Numbered from the stretch's first letter, positions 26,268 through 36,244 are shown. The stretch is 64,000 nt of DNA from Arsukibacterium tuosuense (GCF_900215315.1 NZ_OBEB01000006.1:62001-126000); one strand, 5' to 3'. The notes: generated by a model from the sequence alone, not told the origin. Numbers and translations: made by a program.

Positions 26268-27275
26268 ATGACCACCGCAGTACTGATATGTGATGACTCG
26301 AATCTGGCACGCAAGCAACTTGCCCGGATCTTACCACATGACTGGCAGGACAGTGTCCATTTTGCTGGCCATGGTGCTGATGCCTTGGCGACCCTGGAGA
26401 AAGAGTCGATTGACTGGCTGTTTCTCGATTTAAATATGCCCATTATGGATGGCTATCAGGTGTTGGCAGAGCTGAAGAAGCGGCAGCTTAGTGTTAATGT
26501 TGTGGTGGTGTCAGGGGATGTACAGCCTGAGGCTTACCAAAGAGTTATGGAGTTAGGCGCTCTCGATTTCATTCGCAAGCCTGTCGATGCCGAAAAGTTG
26601 CAGGTTATTTTGAAAAATGACATCTTGCGCCAGCCGGTAAACACTCAGCCGCCTAATAAACGCAATACTGATACTGAACTAAACGCAGAAATGCGGGATG
26701 TGTTTCAGGAAATTACCAATGTGGCTATGGGCCAGGCTGGCGATTTACTGGCTCGTCTGCTGAATGTGTTTGTAAAGCTACCTATTCCTAACGTCAATGT
26801 TATTGAAGTCAGCGAGTTGCATATGGCGTTAGCATCGGTAGAGCAGCATTCATCCACATCAGCGGTTTGTCAGGGATTTATCGGTGGCGGCGTCGCTGGC
26901 GAAGCGTTATTGATCCTGACCGATTCCAGTTTTAAGGATATTGCCAGTCTGCTTAATTTTCAGGGCAAATTAACCCCGTCAACCGAACTTGAATTGCTGA
27001 TGGATGTGGCCAATATCCTTATTGGCGCGGTGCTCAAAGGCATTGCTGAGCAGTTAGATATGAGCTTTAGCCAGGGCCATCCTGTGGTGCTTGGCCAGCA
27101 TGCACCCGTCAGCGAGTTAATTAAAGCGAATGCCAGGCGTTGGCGTAAAACGCTGGCAATAGAGCTGAGTTACGGTATCGAAAACTATAATATTAACTGT
27201 GATTTACTGCTGTTATTTACCGAAGACAGTGTAAAGACAATGAAGCACAAAGTTGCTTTCTTACTGGAAGAATAG
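26268..27275 (+). CDS. Response regulator with CheC-like phosphatase domain
   Basis: A 335-residue protein. Residues 1-120 form a receiver domain: acidic pair at D9/D10, phospho-acceptor D54 in LFLDLNMPIMDGYQ, Thr/Ser switch in VVVSGD and Lys in FIRKPVD. After a polar linker, residues 140-335 resemble CheC/CheX: MREVFQEITNVAMGQAGDLLARLL-like helix with N in ITNVAMGQAG, and a second ELLMDVANILIGAVLKGIAEQLD with a matching N. Those E-x2-N helices are the catalytic signature for removing phosphate from CheY-P. A receiver fused to such a domain suggests a phosphorelay output that drains another regulator. It is followed after 2 bp by the GGDEF gene. Confidence 0.85.
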   Translation: MTTAVLICDDSNLARKQLARILPHDWQDSVHFAGHGADALATLEKESIDWLFLDLNMPIMDGYQVLAELKKRQLSVNVVVVSGDVQPEAYQRVMELGALDFIRKPVDAEKLQVILKNDILRQPVNTQPPNKRNTDTELNAEMRDVFQEITNVAMGQAGDLLARLLNVFVKLPIPNVNVIEVSELHMALASVEQHSSTSAVCQGFIGGGVAGEALLILTDSSFKDIASLLNFQGKLTPSTELELLMDVANILIGAVLKGIAEQLDMSFSQGHPVVLGQHAPVSELIKANARRWRKTLAIELSYGIENYNINCDLLLLFTEDSVKTMKHKVAFLLEE

Positions 27276-27277
27276 TT

Positions 27278-28255
27278 ATGAGTTTAACCAATGCCGAGTT
27301 CGATGTTTCTGAAATTCATTGGTTAATGGATATGTTCCAGACAGTGGATGTCGGGCTGGTGGTATTAAACAGCGATTACCGGATCCAGGTCTGGAATGGC
27401 TTTATGGAAAGCCATAGTGGGTTGACGCCCCGGCACGTAAGAGAGCGCTATTTATTTGATTTATTCCCTGAAATTGATGAAGAGTGGTTACGTCGCAAAT
27501 GTGACCCGGTCATTTTACTGAAGAACCGCGCATTTACTATCTGGGAGCAACGACCTTATATATTTAAGTTTAAAAACTATCGGCCTATTACCGGCAGTGC
27601 CGAATACATGTACCAGAACAGCACTATTTTTCCGCTGACGGACACCCGCGGCCAGGTTACCCACCTGTGTATCATTATTTATGATGTCACCGATGCGGCG
27701 GTCAGTCGCACGGAGCTCGAGTCAATGAATGGGCGCTTACAGCAACTATCAAAAACGGATTTTCTGACTCAGCTAAGTACGCGCGGCCACTGGGAAGACG
27801 CGCTTATTCAGGAGTTCAACCGGCTTCAGCGTTACAGCCAGCATCATAGCACCTTGCTAATGTGTGACATTGACCATTTTAAGCGGGTTAATGATACCTA
27901 TGGCCACACTGCAGGCGACGAAGTTATTCGTAAAGTTGCTGATGTAATTAAAGCCAATATTCGTACTACCGATCTTGCTGGCCGGTATGGCGGTGAGGAG
28001 TTTGCGATACTGTTGGTTGACACGTCGATGGAGCAGGCACAGTGCCTGGCAGAGCGGATCCGGCAACAAGTGGCAACGATGCCAGTGCAATATAATCAGA
28101 CGTCACTTAATGTCACCATTAGCCTGGGGCTGGCCGAGCGTGATGTCAGCATGCAGGAACATCGCCACTGGATAGAGGCAGCAGACAAGGCTTTATATCA
28201 GTCAAAAGTAGACGGTCGCAATAAAGTAACCTGCTACATTTCTGACGATGAATGA
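27278..28255 (+). CDS. PAS-GGDEF diguanylate cyclase
   Basis: A 325-residue cytoplasmic protein. Residues 15-135 form a PAS-like sensor (VDVGLVVLNSDYRIQVWNGFMESHSGL), a short coiled linker follows (ESMNGRLQQLSKTDFLTQLSTRGHWE), and residues 150-320 make a GGDEF domain whose active loop reads RYGGEEFAIL. The metal and substrate residues (DIDHFKRVNDTYGHTAGDEV) are intact, so cyclic di-GMP synthesis is expected. There is no clear RxxD inhibitory site in the usual place. It starts 2 bp after the REC-CheC gene, so both are made together and very probably signal together. Confidence 0.92.
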   Translation: MSLTNAEFDVSEIHWLMDMFQTVDVGLVVLNSDYRIQVWNGFMESHSGLTPRHVRERYLFDLFPEIDEEWLRRKCDPVILLKNRAFTIWEQRPYIFKFKNYRPITGSAEYMYQNSTIFPLTDTRGQVTHLCIIIYDVTDAAVSRTELESMNGRLQQLSKTDFLTQLSTRGHWEDALIQEFNRLQRYSQHHSTLLMCDIDHFKRVNDTYGHTAGDEVIRKVADVIKANIRTTDLAGRYGGEEFAILLVDTSMEQAQCLAERIRQQVATMPVQYNQTSLNVTISLGLAERDVSMQEHRHWIEAADKALYQSKVDGRNKVTCYISDDE

Positions 28256-28287
28256 AATTTAAACAAATTTTGGTCTGGTGCCCGGGC

Positions 28288-29811
28288 TCAGCTGGCGTTG
28301 GCAGCCTGTTCCGGACAACGCGCCAGCCGTTCGTTGCTGCCATCCTGATTAAGTTGCTCTAATATCACGTCAAACCCCCACAAACGGTGTAAATGCTTCA
28401 GTACTTCCGGTGCATTTTTTGCCAATGGCACCCGTTGTTGTGGAATATAGCGTAAGGTCAGGGCGCGGTCGGTATTAATATTGACATTGTATACCTGAAT
28501 ATTGGGTTCAATCTGGCTTAAATTGTATTGCGCCGACAACATTTGCCGAATGCGTTGGTAACCTTGTGCATTATGAATAGCGCCGACTTCCAGGCTATTT
28601 GCTTCATCGTCATCAATAATAGCGAATAAATGAAAATCGCGGATGACTTTCGGCGACAGATACTGGCTGATAAAACTTTCATCTTTAAAGTTTTGCATTG
28701 CAAAGTGCAATGTTTGCAACCAGTCACTGCCAGCAATATCCGGAAACCATTCTTTGTCTTCAGCTGTCGGTTGTTCACAAATACGGCGAATATCAGTAAA
28801 CATGGCAAAGCCCAGCGCATAGGGGTTGATGCCGGAATAATACTTACTGTTGTATTCCGGTTGCGCCACAACATTGGTGTGGCTGTGCAGCACTTCCAGC
28901 ATAAAACGATCGCTGACTTTTCCCTCGTCGTACAGGTGCTGCAAAATAGTATAATGCCAGAACGTCGCCCAGCCTTCGTTCATCACCTGGGTTTGTTTCT
29001 GAGGATAAAAGTACTGTGAGATTTTCCGGACAATCCGCACTATCTCCCGTTGCCAGGGTTTAAGTAATGGTGCATTTTTTTCAATAAAATACAGCAAGTT
29101 TTCCTGTGGTTCTGCCGGGAATCGGGTTAGACGTTGTTCTTCAGTGGGGGCTTTTAACGGGATAGTCCGCCATAGATCGTTGACCTGACTTTGCAGGTAA
29201 GCTTCGCGTTCTTCCTGGCGTTTTTGCTCTATTTCCAGCGATATTTTTTGTGGTCGTTTATAGCGGTCGACGCCATAATTCATCAGCGCGTGGCAGGAGT
29301 CCAGCATATCTTCTACATCAGTTATGCCATATTTTTCTTCGCACTGGCTGATATAGTTTTTAGCGAAAACCAGATAATCAATTATTGAGTCGGCGTCGGT
29401 CCATGTTTTAAATAAATAATTGTTTTTAAAAAAAGAATTATGGCCATAACTGGCGTGGGCCATTACCAGTGCCTGCATGGTAATGGTATTTTCTTCCATC
29501 AGGTAGGCGATACACGGGTTAGAGTTGATAACAATCTCATAAGCCAGTCCCATGTAGCCACGTTTATAATTTTGTTCGGTCTGAATAAACTTTTTACCAT
29601 ACGACCAATGATGATAACCCAGTGGCATGCCGACACTGGAGTAAGCGTCCATCATTTGTTCTGCGGTAATCACTTCTATCTGATTCGGATAAGTATCGAG
29701 CTGGTAGAAAGCCGCCACCCGGGCAATTTCCTGGTGATACTCCTCCAGCAGATCGAAAGTCCAGTCGGGGCCGTCGGCCAGACATTGCGGCCGGGCTTTT
29801 GCTTTTGCCAT
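28288..29811 (-). CDS. ycgB: SpoVR family protein (YcgB)
   Basis: A 507-residue cytoplasmic protein of the SpoVR/YcgB family. Recognised blocks are the N-terminal WTFDLLEEYHQEIARVA, VGMPLGYHHWSYGKKF, HASYGHNSFFKNNYLF and NEGWATFWHYTILQHLYDEG, and the Gly/Tyr-rich PEYNSKYYSGINPYALGFAMF. Several histidines and glutamates (H-x-x-W, E-x-W-A-x-x-W-H) look metal-binding, but the biochemical role is unsettled. It is the last gene of the prkA-yeaH-ycgB operon, 9 bp after yeaH, with a GAGG ribosome site. The trio is linked to stationary-phase and stress survival in enterobacteria. Confidence 0.94.
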   Translation of the reverse strand: MAKAKARPQCLADGPDWTFDLLEEYHQEIARVAAFYQLDTYPNQIEVITAEQMMDAYSSVGMPLGYHHWSYGKKFIQTEQNYKRGYMGLAYEIVINSNPCIAYLMEENTITMQALVMAHASYGHNSFFKNNYLFKTWTDADSIIDYLVFAKNYISQCEEKYGITDVEDMLDSCHALMNYGVDRYKRPQKISLEIEQKRQEEREAYLQSQVNDLWRTIPLKAPTEEQRLTRFPAEPQENLLYFIEKNAPLLKPWQREIVRIVRKISQYFYPQKQTQVMNEGWATFWHYTILQHLYDEGKVSDRFMLEVLHSHTNVVAQPEYNSKYYSGINPYALGFAMFTDIRRICEQPTAEDKEWFPDIAGSDWLQTLHFAMQNFKDESFISQYLSPKVIRDFHLFAIIDDDEANSLEVGAIHNAQGYQRIRQMLSAQYNLSQIEPNIQVYNVNINTDRALTLRYIPQQRVPLAKNAPEVLKHLHRLWGFDVILEQLNQDGSNERLARCPEQAANAS

Positions 29812-29820
29812 ATGACCTCC

Positions 29821-31086
29821 TCAGGCCGCTTGCTTTTTAAACAGCTGGCGGAATACCGGGTAAATATCTGCCAGCTCCCTGATATGCTCTATTGCTATAT
29901 TGTCATGCTGCGCTAATAGTTTTTCATATTCGTGCCACAGGCTTTGGTGTGCTCTGGGAGTGATCTCTATGTAAGCATAGTAGCGCACAAGCGGTAGTAG
30001 TTTGTTTGCCAGGAGCGCCGCACAAGGCGCACTGTCATCAGTCCAGTTATCACCGTCAGATGCCTGTGCGGCATAAATATTCCACTGTGCCGGGTCGAAG
30101 CGGTCCAGGATAATCTCATGCATCAGTTTTAATGCCGACGAGACAATGGTGCCACCTGTTTCCTGGGAGTAAAAAAACTCCTGCTCATCTACTTCTTTGG
30201 CCTGTGTATGATGGCGTATATAAACGACTTCGACATTTTTATAGCTGCGGCTTAAAAACAGATACAGCAGAATATAAAATCGTTTTGCCATATCTTTGGT
30301 AGCCTGATCCATTGACCCTGAAACATCCATCAGGCAAAACATCACGGCTTTGCTGGTGGGCTCTGGTTTTTTCTGGTAATTACGAAAGCGTAAATCAAAA
30401 CTGTCGATAAAAGGCACAGCTGCAATGCTGGCTTTAAGCGCCGCAATTTGTTCCTGCAGTTGCAGCCGTTGCTGCTGATCAGGCACCGGTTCCTGGTCAA
30501 GCGTTTGCAGTTGTTGTTCCAGTTCGGCCAGGCTACGCTTTTTACCTGCTGTCATCGCTACCCGTCTGGCCAGTGAACCACGTAGCGAACGCACTATGTC
30601 AATGTTACTCGGCACGCCTTCAGCGCGGTAACCGGCTCTGACACTCTTATATTGTACTAATTTATCCAGCTGGTTTTTTCTGAGGTTTGGCAGCGCCAGG
30701 TCCTCAAATAGTAAGTCCAGATATTCATCTTTAGAAATTGAAAAAACAAAGTCATCGTTACCTTCGCCATCTGCACTGGCATCGCCCTGACCGCTGCCAC
30801 CAGAACCTCCTTGTGGTTTTGGAATCCGGTCTCCTTCACTGAACTGGTCATTTCCCGGATGAATAATCTGGCGACGACCGCCTTTACCCTGGTGAAAAAA
30901 AGGTTCACTAATGTCTTTGTTTGGAATAGTAACGTTTTCGCCACTGCTGATATCGGTGACACTGCGCTCGCTGATAGCATCTGCCACCGCTTTCTTTATT
31001 TGCTGTTTATAGCGCCGGATAAAGCGCTGCCTGTTGACAGCGCTTTTGTTTTTGCCATTGAGTCGACGGTCAATAAAATGCGCCAT
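29821..31086 (-). CDS. yeaH: YeaH/YhbH family protein (DUF444)
   Basis: A 421-residue protein. The N-terminus [24 protein letters not shown] and the glycine-rich acidic linker ([19 protein letters not shown], about 100-118) are typical of the family. The C-terminal half is a von Willebrand A-like domain with the metal site D-x-S-x-S in [18 protein letters not shown]. Such proteins are thought to be adaptor partners of the PrkA kinase; their exact function is unknown. It lies 13 bp after prkA and 9 bp before ycgB in one operon. Confidence 0.95.
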   Translation of the reverse strand: MAHFIDRRLNGKNKSAVNRQRFIRRYKQQIKKAVADAISERSVTDISSGENVTIPNKDISEPFFHQGKGGRRQIIHPGNDQFSEGDRIPKPQGGSGGSGQGDASADGEGNDDFVFSISKDEYLDLLFEDLALPNLRKNQLDKLVQYKSVRAGYRAEGVPSNIDIVRSLRGSLARRVAMTAGKKRSLAELEQQLQTLDQEPVPDQQQRLQLQEQIAALKASIAAVPFIDSFDLRFRNYQKKPEPTSKAVMFCLMDVSGSMDQATKDMAKRFYILLYLFLSRSYKNVEVVYIRHHTQAKEVDEQEFFYSQETGGTIVSSALKLMHEIILDRFDPAQWNIYAAQASDGDNWTDDSAPCAALLANKLLPLVRYYAYIEITPRAHQSLWHEYEKLLAQHDNIAIEHIRELADIYPVFRQLFKKQAA

Positions 31087-31099
31087 ACTGCCTCCGGCG

Positions 31100-33022
31100 T
31101 TATTGTGATTTGCGAACCCGCAAATACCATTCCGACAGCAGCCTGACTTGCTTACGGGTGTAGCCTTTCTCCATCATCCTATTTACGAAGTCATCGTGCT
31201 TTTTCTGATCATCAGTTGAGGTTTTGGTATTAAAGGAAATGACCGGCAGTAACTCCTCTGTACTGGAAAACATTTTCTTCTCAATGACTGTGCGCAGTTT
31301 TTCATAGCTGGTCCACAAAGGATTTTTGCCATTATTTTTCGCTTTGGCCCGCAGTACAAAATTAACGATCTCATTGCGAAAATCTTTAGGGTTGCTGATC
31401 CCAGCTGGTTTCTCTATTTTCTCAAGTTCAGCATTCAACGCTGCCCGGTCAAACAGCTGACCGGTTTCCGGGTCCCGGTATTCCTGATCCTGGATCCAGA
31501 AATCAGCATAAATGACATAACGATCGAAGATATTCTGGCCATACTCCGAGTAAGACTCCAGATAGGCTGTTTGAATTTCCTTACCAATAAACTCGATATA
31601 TTTTGGCGTCAGGTAGCCTTTTAGGTGCTCCAGGTAACGCTCTGCAACATCAGCAGCAAATTGCTCACGTTCTATTTGCTGTTCCAGCACGTAAAACAGA
31701 TGGACCGGATTGGCCGCGACCTCGGTACTGTCAAAATTAAATACCCGCGACAATATTTTAAAAGCGAAACGGGTAGACAGACCGGTCATGCCTTCGTCTA
31801 CTCCGGCATAATCGCGATATTCCTGATACGATTTTGCTTTCGGATCAGTATCTTTTAAGCTTTCACCGTCATATACCCGCATTTTTGAGTAGATGCTGGA
31901 ATTCTCGGGCTGCTTAAGCCTGGACAGTACCGCGAATTGGGCAAGCGAGCTTAGGGTACCGGGTGCGCAGGGTGCAGCGTTTAGTTCGCTGTGCTCGAGT
32001 AATTTCTGGTATATTTTTTTCTCTTCACTCACCCGCAGACAATAAGGTACTTTTACAATATATACCCGGTCCAGAAAGGCTTCGTTATTTTTGTTGTTAC
32101 GAAAAGTCTGCCATTCTGACTCGTTGCTGTGCGCTAAAATTATGCCATCAAATGGCAGCGCCGCCAGGCCTTCTGTGCCATTGTAATTGCCCTCCTGGGT
32201 GGCGGTCAGCAGCGGGTGCAACACTTTTATCGGGGCTTTGAACATTTCGACAAATTCCATCAGGCCCTGATTTGCCCGGCACAGCGCGCCGGAGTAACTG
32301 TAAGCATCAGGGTCATTCTGAGCAAAATGTTCTAATTTGCGAATATCAACCTTCCCTACTAAAGCGGCAATATCCTGATTATTTTCATCACCCGGCTCGG
32401 TTTTGGCAATGGCAATTTGATCGAGAATTGACGGGTATTTTTTAACGACCCGGAACTGGCTGATATCTCCGTTGTATTCGTGCAACCGTTTAGTTGCCCA
32501 AGGCGACAGAATGTTGCGTAAATAACGCGGTGGAATGCCATATTCCTGTTGTAGTAAACGGCCATCTTCATTGCTGTCAAACAGCGACAGTGGGTGGTCA
32601 CAAACCGGAGAGCCCTTTAAATAATAGATGGGGATCTGTTGCATTAAGTGTTTAAGCTTTTCTGCGAGTGACGATTTACCGCCCCCGACGGGGCCTAGCA
32701 AATACAAAATTTGTTTGCGCTCTTCCAGCCCTTGTGCTGAATGTTTTAAATAAGAAACAATTTGTTCTATGGCATCTTCCATGCCGTAGAATTCAGAAAA
32801 TGCCGGGTAACGGGCAATAACTCTGTTGGAAAATAACCTGCTTAAGTGTGGATCCTGAGCAGTATCAATCAGTTCAGGCTCACCAATAGCCAGTAATAAG
32901 CGCTCGGCTGCGGTGGCATAACAACTTTTGTCTTCTTTACAAAGCGCCAGATACTCCTGAATGCTAAATTCTTCTTCTCGGGTGGCCTCATATCGTGATT
33001 TGTAGTGCTCAAAAATGCTCAT
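31100..33022 (-). CDS. yeaG: PrkA/YeaG serine protein kinase
   Basis: A 640-residue AAA+-type protein from the ATG at 33022, with GGAGG 5 bp upstream; an in-frame GTG at 33028 overlaps that site. Walker A is [14 protein letters not shown] (about 106-119), with the family blocks [61 protein letters not shown] and the kinase-like C-terminal [20 protein letters not shown], ending [24 protein letters not shown]. It phosphorylates proteins on serine under nutrient stress. It heads the operon; a dyad of TTAGACAG lies 58-89 bp upstream. Confidence 0.96.
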   Translation of the reverse strand: MSIFEHYKSRYEATREEEFSIQEYLALCKEDKSCYATAAERLLLAIGEPELIDTAQDPHLSRLFSNRVIARYPAFSEFYGMEDAIEQIVSYLKHSAQGLEERKQILYLLGPVGGGKSSLAEKLKHLMQQIPIYYLKGSPVCDHPLSLFDSNEDGRLLQQEYGIPPRYLRNILSPWATKRLHEYNGDISQFRVVKKYPSILDQIAIAKTEPGDENNQDIAALVGKVDIRKLEHFAQNDPDAYSYSGALCRANQGLMEFVEMFKAPIKVLHPLLTATQEGNYNGTEGLAALPFDGIILAHSNESEWQTFRNNKNNEAFLDRVYIVKVPYCLRVSEEKKIYQKLLEHSELNAAPCAPGTLSSLAQFAVLSRLKQPENSSIYSKMRVYDGESLKDTDPKAKSYQEYRDYAGVDEGMTGLSTRFAFKILSRVFNFDSTEVAANPVHLFYVLEQQIEREQFAADVAERYLEHLKGYLTPKYIEFIGKEIQTAYLESYSEYGQNIFDRYVIYADFWIQDQEYRDPETGQLFDRAALNAELEKIEKPAGISNPKDFRNEIVNFVLRAKAKNNGKNPLWTSYEKLRTVIEKKMFSSTEELLPVISFNTKTSTDDQKKHDDFVNRMMEKGYTRKQVRLLSEWYLRVRKSQ

Positions 33023-33079
33023 ATGCACCTCCAGCCATTGCTCGTGGGAAACCTGATATCGCTGCTGTTGCTTTTAAGG

Positions 33080-33111
33080 TTAGACAGTAAAAATCATCTT
33101 CGCCTGTCTAA
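33080..33111. promoter_or_regulatory. Inverted repeat upstream of prkA, possible operator
   Basis: TTAGACAG and CTGTCTAA are perfect 8-bp arms around a 16-bp AT-rich spacer, 58-89 bp before the prkA start. No known regulator motif fits. Confidence 0.4.
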
Positions 33112-33237
33112 TTCACCGAAAATAATCATATTTTTTGTTTGCTTTTTCATCATTACGTAACGCAGGCGTGCCGGGTTTAGCGCAAAGGAAGGAAAAATTT
33201 CAAGGTTGTAAACATCGGCAGCAAGCTGGAGGAAGAG

Positions 33238-33266
33238 AAAAAAATACCCGGCAGATGCCGGGTATT
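33238..33266 (-). terminator. Intrinsic terminator after sodB
   Basis: Stem AATACCCGGC / GCCGGGTATT (10 bp, 4-nt loop) followed on the minus strand by TTTTT, 32 bp after the sodB stop. Confidence 0.88.
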
Positions 33267-33298
33267 AGAAATAACAAATGTGCTGGTGTGGGCAGCCG

Positions 33299-33883
33299 TT
33301 ACTTAGCGAAATTGTCGGCGGCAAACTGCCAGTTTACCAGGGCCCAGAATGCGTCAAGGTATTTAGGACGGGCATTGCGATAGTCGATGTAGTAGGCATG
33401 TTCCCATAAATCTACAGTCAGTATTGGAGTAACAGTTGCATCCTGAACAGGGGTGGCGGCATTGCTGGTATTAACAATATCCAGACTGCCATCGGCTTTT
33501 TTGACTAACCAGGTCCAGCTTGAACCAAAATTATTTACCGCTTTATCATTCAGTGCTTTTTGAAATTCCGCAAATGAACCCCACTTGGCATTGATAGCAT
33601 CTGCTAACGCGCCGGTCGGTTCACCGCCGCCGTTAGGTGATAAACAGTGCCAGTAAAATGTGTGATTCCAGACCTGAGCTGCGTTATTAAATAAGCCACC
33701 GTCAGAACTGCGGATGATTTCTTCCAGTGATTTGCTGGCGTGTGGGGTATCTTTCACTAAACCGTTTAATTTTTCTACGTAAGTATTGTGGTGCTTGCCG
33801 TAGTGATACTCCAGCGTTTCTGCTGAAATATGCGGGGCTAAAGCGTCTTTCGGATAAGGTAATGCTGGTAATTCAAAGGCCAT
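33299..33883 (-). CDS. sodB: Iron superoxide dismutase
   Basis: A 194-residue enzyme of the Fe/Mn SOD family that converts superoxide to hydrogen peroxide in the cytoplasm. Metal ligands are visible: His27 in YHYGKHH, His in VWNHTFYWHCL, and Asp plus His in VDLWEHAYYIDYRN. The active-site pattern NDKAVNNFGSSWTWLVKKADG and the N-terminal start MAFELPALPYPKDAL are those of SodB rather than SodA, so iron is favoured. The promoter overlaps an IscR-type palindrome. It diverges from grxD. Confidence 0.96.
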   Translation of the reverse strand: MAFELPALPYPKDALAPHISAETLEYHYGKHHNTYVEKLNGLVKDTPHASKSLEEIIRSSDGGLFNNAAQVWNHTFYWHCLSPNGGGEPTGALADAINAKWGSFAEFQKALNDKAVNNFGSSWTWLVKKADGSLDIVNTSNAATPVQDATVTPILTVDLWEHAYYIDYRNARPKYLDAFWALVNWQFAADNFAK

Positions 33884-33925
33884 TGTTATGCTCCGTTATC
33901 GTTGTTAAAAATGTCTGCATCGCGT

Positions 33926-33954
33926 AGACTACAAAACTTGACTAAATTACTCAA
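33926..33954 (-). promoter_or_regulatory. Sigma-70 promoter of sodB
   Basis: On the minus strand TTGAGT and TAGTCT are separated by exactly 17 bp, 43 bp upstream of the sodB start. The -35 element lies inside the IscR-like dyad. Confidence 0.55.
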
Positions 33955-33959
33955 GTTTT
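33933..33959. promoter_or_regulatory. IscR type-1-like operator between sodB and grxD
   Basis: Arms AAAACTTGA / TCAAGTTTT flank a 9-bp spacer. The core TTGACTAAATTACTCAA fits the central 17 bases of the IscR type-1 consensus (YYGACTRWWWYAGTCRR) with one mismatch, and the outer bases keep the A/T flanks. It overlaps the sodB promoter and also lies upstream of grxD, both of which belong to iron and iron-sulfur physiology. Confidence 0.6.
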
Positions 33960-34139
33960 AGACTATGTCAGCTTTTACGCTTAGCAAGCTGCGCCGGTTC
34001 GTTACCTAAACCGACGATTATTTTAAGTAATAATTATGATAGTTAAGCAGATATTGGGTTTTTTTTTGTGAACTCAAGTGGCAGCTGTGAAAGATAAGCG
34101 TAAAATGGTTCAAATTATTAAGTTTCTGTCGAGGTGAAA

Positions 34140-34490
34140 ATGGAGACGTTGGATAAAATTAAACAGCAAATCGCTGAAAACCCTATTTTGTTATTTATGA
34201 AAGGCTCGCCTAAGTTTCCCAGTTGCGGTTTTTCTGCGCAGGCATCTCAGGCAGTGATCGCTTGTGGCGAGCAGTTTGCCTTTGTTGATATTTTGCAACA
34301 TCCTGACATTCGGGCAGAGTTACCCAAATATGCCAACTGGCCGACTTTTCCGCAATTATGGGTTGATGGTGAGTTAGTTGGTGGTTGCGATATTATTCTG
34401 GAAATGTTTCAGCGTGGTGAGTTGCAACCGTTAATTAAAGAAACAGCTGCAAAAACAACAAGTACTGATGATACGGCTGACGCTGAATAA
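34140..34490 (+). CDS. grxD: Monothiol glutaredoxin Grx4 type
   Basis: A 116-residue protein from the ATG at 34140, with GAGG 5 bp upstream; an in-frame GTG at 34134 would overlap that site. The CGFS active site (Cys29 in KFPSCGFSAQ), the substrate-binding WPTFPQLWVDGELVGGCDI and the conserved lysine (MKGSP) mark the class that binds and transfers a [2Fe-2S] cluster with BolA partners rather than reducing disulfides. A C-terminal polar tail follows the fold. The upstream region is shared with sodB and its IscR-like site. It ends at a terminator facing rnt. Confidence 0.96.
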   Translation: METLDKIKQQIAENPILLFMKGSPKFPSCGFSAQASQAVIACGEQFAFVDILQHPDIRAELPKYANWPTFPQLWVDGELVGGCDIILEMFQRGELQPLIKETAAKTTSTDDTADAE

Positions 34491-34511
34491 ACAGCAGCTT
34501 ACTACCAGGTA

Positions 34512-34541
34512 AAAAAACGGGGAGCATGCTCCCCGTTTTTT
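34512..34541. terminator. Bidirectional terminator between grxD and rnt
   Basis: AAAAAACGGGGAGC / GCTCCCCGTTTTTT stem of about 14 bp with a 2-nt centre, flanked by A- and T-tracts. Confidence 0.92.
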
Positions 34542-34546
34542 GTGGC

Positions 34547-35191
34547 TTACTCAGCATCGTCAGCTTCAGAAAGTGGCCAGCCGCCTAACTGCTGCCACTT
34601 ATTGACGATGTAGCAAAACAACTCTGCTGTGCGCTCGGTATCATAGAGCGCGCTGTGCGCTTCTTTATTGTCAAAGGCAATGCCAGCCTGTTGGCAAGCT
34701 TTTGCAAGTACGGTCTGGCCTAATGCTAATGCTGCCAGACTGGTGGTATCGAATGACACGAAAGCATGAAAAGGCGATCGTTTATAGTTGGTGCGGGCAA
34801 TGGCCGCATTAACAAAACCCTGATCGAATGCGGAATTGTGGGCCACAATCACTGTACGTTGGCACCCGGCAGCTTTTTGCGCTTTGCGAACTGCTTTACA
34901 AATTTCAGTTAACGCTTCCCGCTCCGGAACTGCACCGCGCAGTGGGTTGAAGGGGTCTATGCCGTTAAAGGCCAGTGAACTGGCATCGAGGTTTGCGCCT
35001 GCAAATGGTTCTACATGGAAATGCAGGGTCTCGCCCGGGAACAGCTTACCTTCGTCGTCCATTTGCAGCAGGTTTACCGCAATTTCCAGCAATGCATCAG
35101 TCTGAGCATTAAAGCCTGCGGTTTCAACGTCGATAACCACAGGATAGTAGCCACGAAACCGTTGAGCGAGCGGGGAGGTTTTTTCTGTCAT
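34547..35191 (-). CDS. rnt: Ribonuclease T
   Basis: A 214-residue DEDD exonuclease from the ATG at 35191, giving the usual family length; a longer frame to 35242 would add an unconserved 17 residues. Catalytic motifs are [10 protein letters not shown] (D, E), [13 protein letters not shown] (D) and [13 protein letters not shown] (H, D). The protein removes the CCA-adjacent nucleotides of tRNA and trims small RNAs and 23S rRNA. It is convergent with grxD and divergent from motY. Confidence 0.96.
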   Translation of the reverse strand: MTEKTSPLAQRFRGYYPVVIDVETAGFNAQTDALLEIAVNLLQMDDEGKLFPGETLHFHVEPFAGANLDASSLAFNGIDPFNPLRGAVPEREALTEICKAVRKAQKAAGCQRTVIVAHNSAFDQGFVNAAIARTNYKRSPFHAFVSFDTTSLAALALGQTVLAKACQQAGIAFDNKEAHSALYDTERTAELFCYIVNKWQQLGGWPLSEADDAE

Positions 35192-35359
35192 AAGCCAACC
35201 ATTAAAAAATGCAGAGCGCATTATGCCAAAAAAAACAGTCAACGTCTTGTATTCGGCACAGTGTTTGCTTATTAATCCTTAGTAATCTGGCTTACGTAAA
35301 TGGTTTGCCTAAGCCTAAACCGGCCAGTTAATGTGTTATTTTGTAGCAAGGTAGAGTAA

Positions 35360-36244
35360 ATGCATAAATATGTTTTAATATTCATATTGTTAGCTTGCGC
35401 GCTGGCGACTGATTACAGTTATGCTGTTGCCAAGCAGTTGCGTCAATATTCTGCCAGCATTGAAGATTCAGCGTGGCAGGTAACTGAGAAAACACCACTA
35501 GTCTGTCAGTTAGAACATACTATTCCTAATTTCGGTCTTGCTGTCTTTCAAAGTAAGGCGAGTAAAGCGCTTAATTTAAACTTTGAACTGAAGATGCTCA
35601 GGCTGCCTGATGCTTACGGTTTAGCGGAAGTACTATCGATGCCACCAGCCTGGAGGCCGGGTGAGCCAGGTAAAAACCTGGCCAGCATGGCATTGTTAAA
35701 GCAATTTAATGGCGAATTGCCGAAAAAAACCGCCTGGACGTTGCTGACTGAGCTGGAGCAGGGCTTCAGCCCGACATTTTATTATGCAGATTGGTACAGC
35801 CCTTATGATCAAGTCGCGGCCAGACTTAACCCTGTGCAGTTTCCATCTGGTTACCATGCTTTTAATGAATGTATTGCTGCGTTGCTTCCCTATAGTTTTG
35901 AGGATATTGCTTTTACGGTATTAAGCTACGAATCTGGTAGCGACCAGCTAACGCGGGAGTCACAACGACGGTTGCGTCAGATTGCTGCATATATACAGCA
36001 CGACCCGCAAATTGAAACTATTGAATTACAGGGTTATACCGACAGTTACGGTGGGCGCTGGATGAATGAGCAGCTGTCTCTGAAACGGGCTGAAAAGATA
36101 AAGCAATTTTTAGCCGAGGCCGGTGTGGCCGATGACAAGGTCAGGGTGGATGGTTATGGAGAGCGCCGCCATGTCGCGTCAAACCAAACTACGCTGGGGC
36201 GTGCCACTAACCGCCGGGTAGTGTTACAAATGGCCAGACCTTAA
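35360..36244 (+). CDS. motY: Flagellar motor T-ring protein MotY
   Basis: A 294-residue exported protein with a signal peptide (MHKYVLIFILLACALATDYSYA). The N-terminal half matches MotY blocks: PLVCQLEHTIPNFGLAVFQSKASKALNLNFELKM-like (charge and Cys in CQL), MPPAWRPGEPG, and NECIAALLPYSFEDIAFTVLSYESGSDQLT. The C-terminal half is an OmpA-like peptidoglycan-binding domain (ELQGYTDSYGGRWMNEQLSLKRAEKI). MotY fixes the PomAB stator around sodium-driven polar flagellar motors. The rnt-motY neighbourhood is also that of Vibrio, supporting the call. Two cysteines (CQL, NECI) probably form the family disulfide. Confidence 0.9.
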   Translation: MHKYVLIFILLACALATDYSYAVAKQLRQYSASIEDSAWQVTEKTPLVCQLEHTIPNFGLAVFQSKASKALNLNFELKMLRLPDAYGLAEVLSMPPAWRPGEPGKNLASMALLKQFNGELPKKTAWTLLTELEQGFSPTFYYADWYSPYDQVAARLNPVQFPSGYHAFNECIAALLPYSFEDIAFTVLSYESGSDQLTRESQRRLRQIAAYIQHDPQIETIELQGYTDSYGGRWMNEQLSLKRAEKIKQFLAEAGVADDKVRVDGYGERRHVASNQTTLGRATNRRVVLQMARP

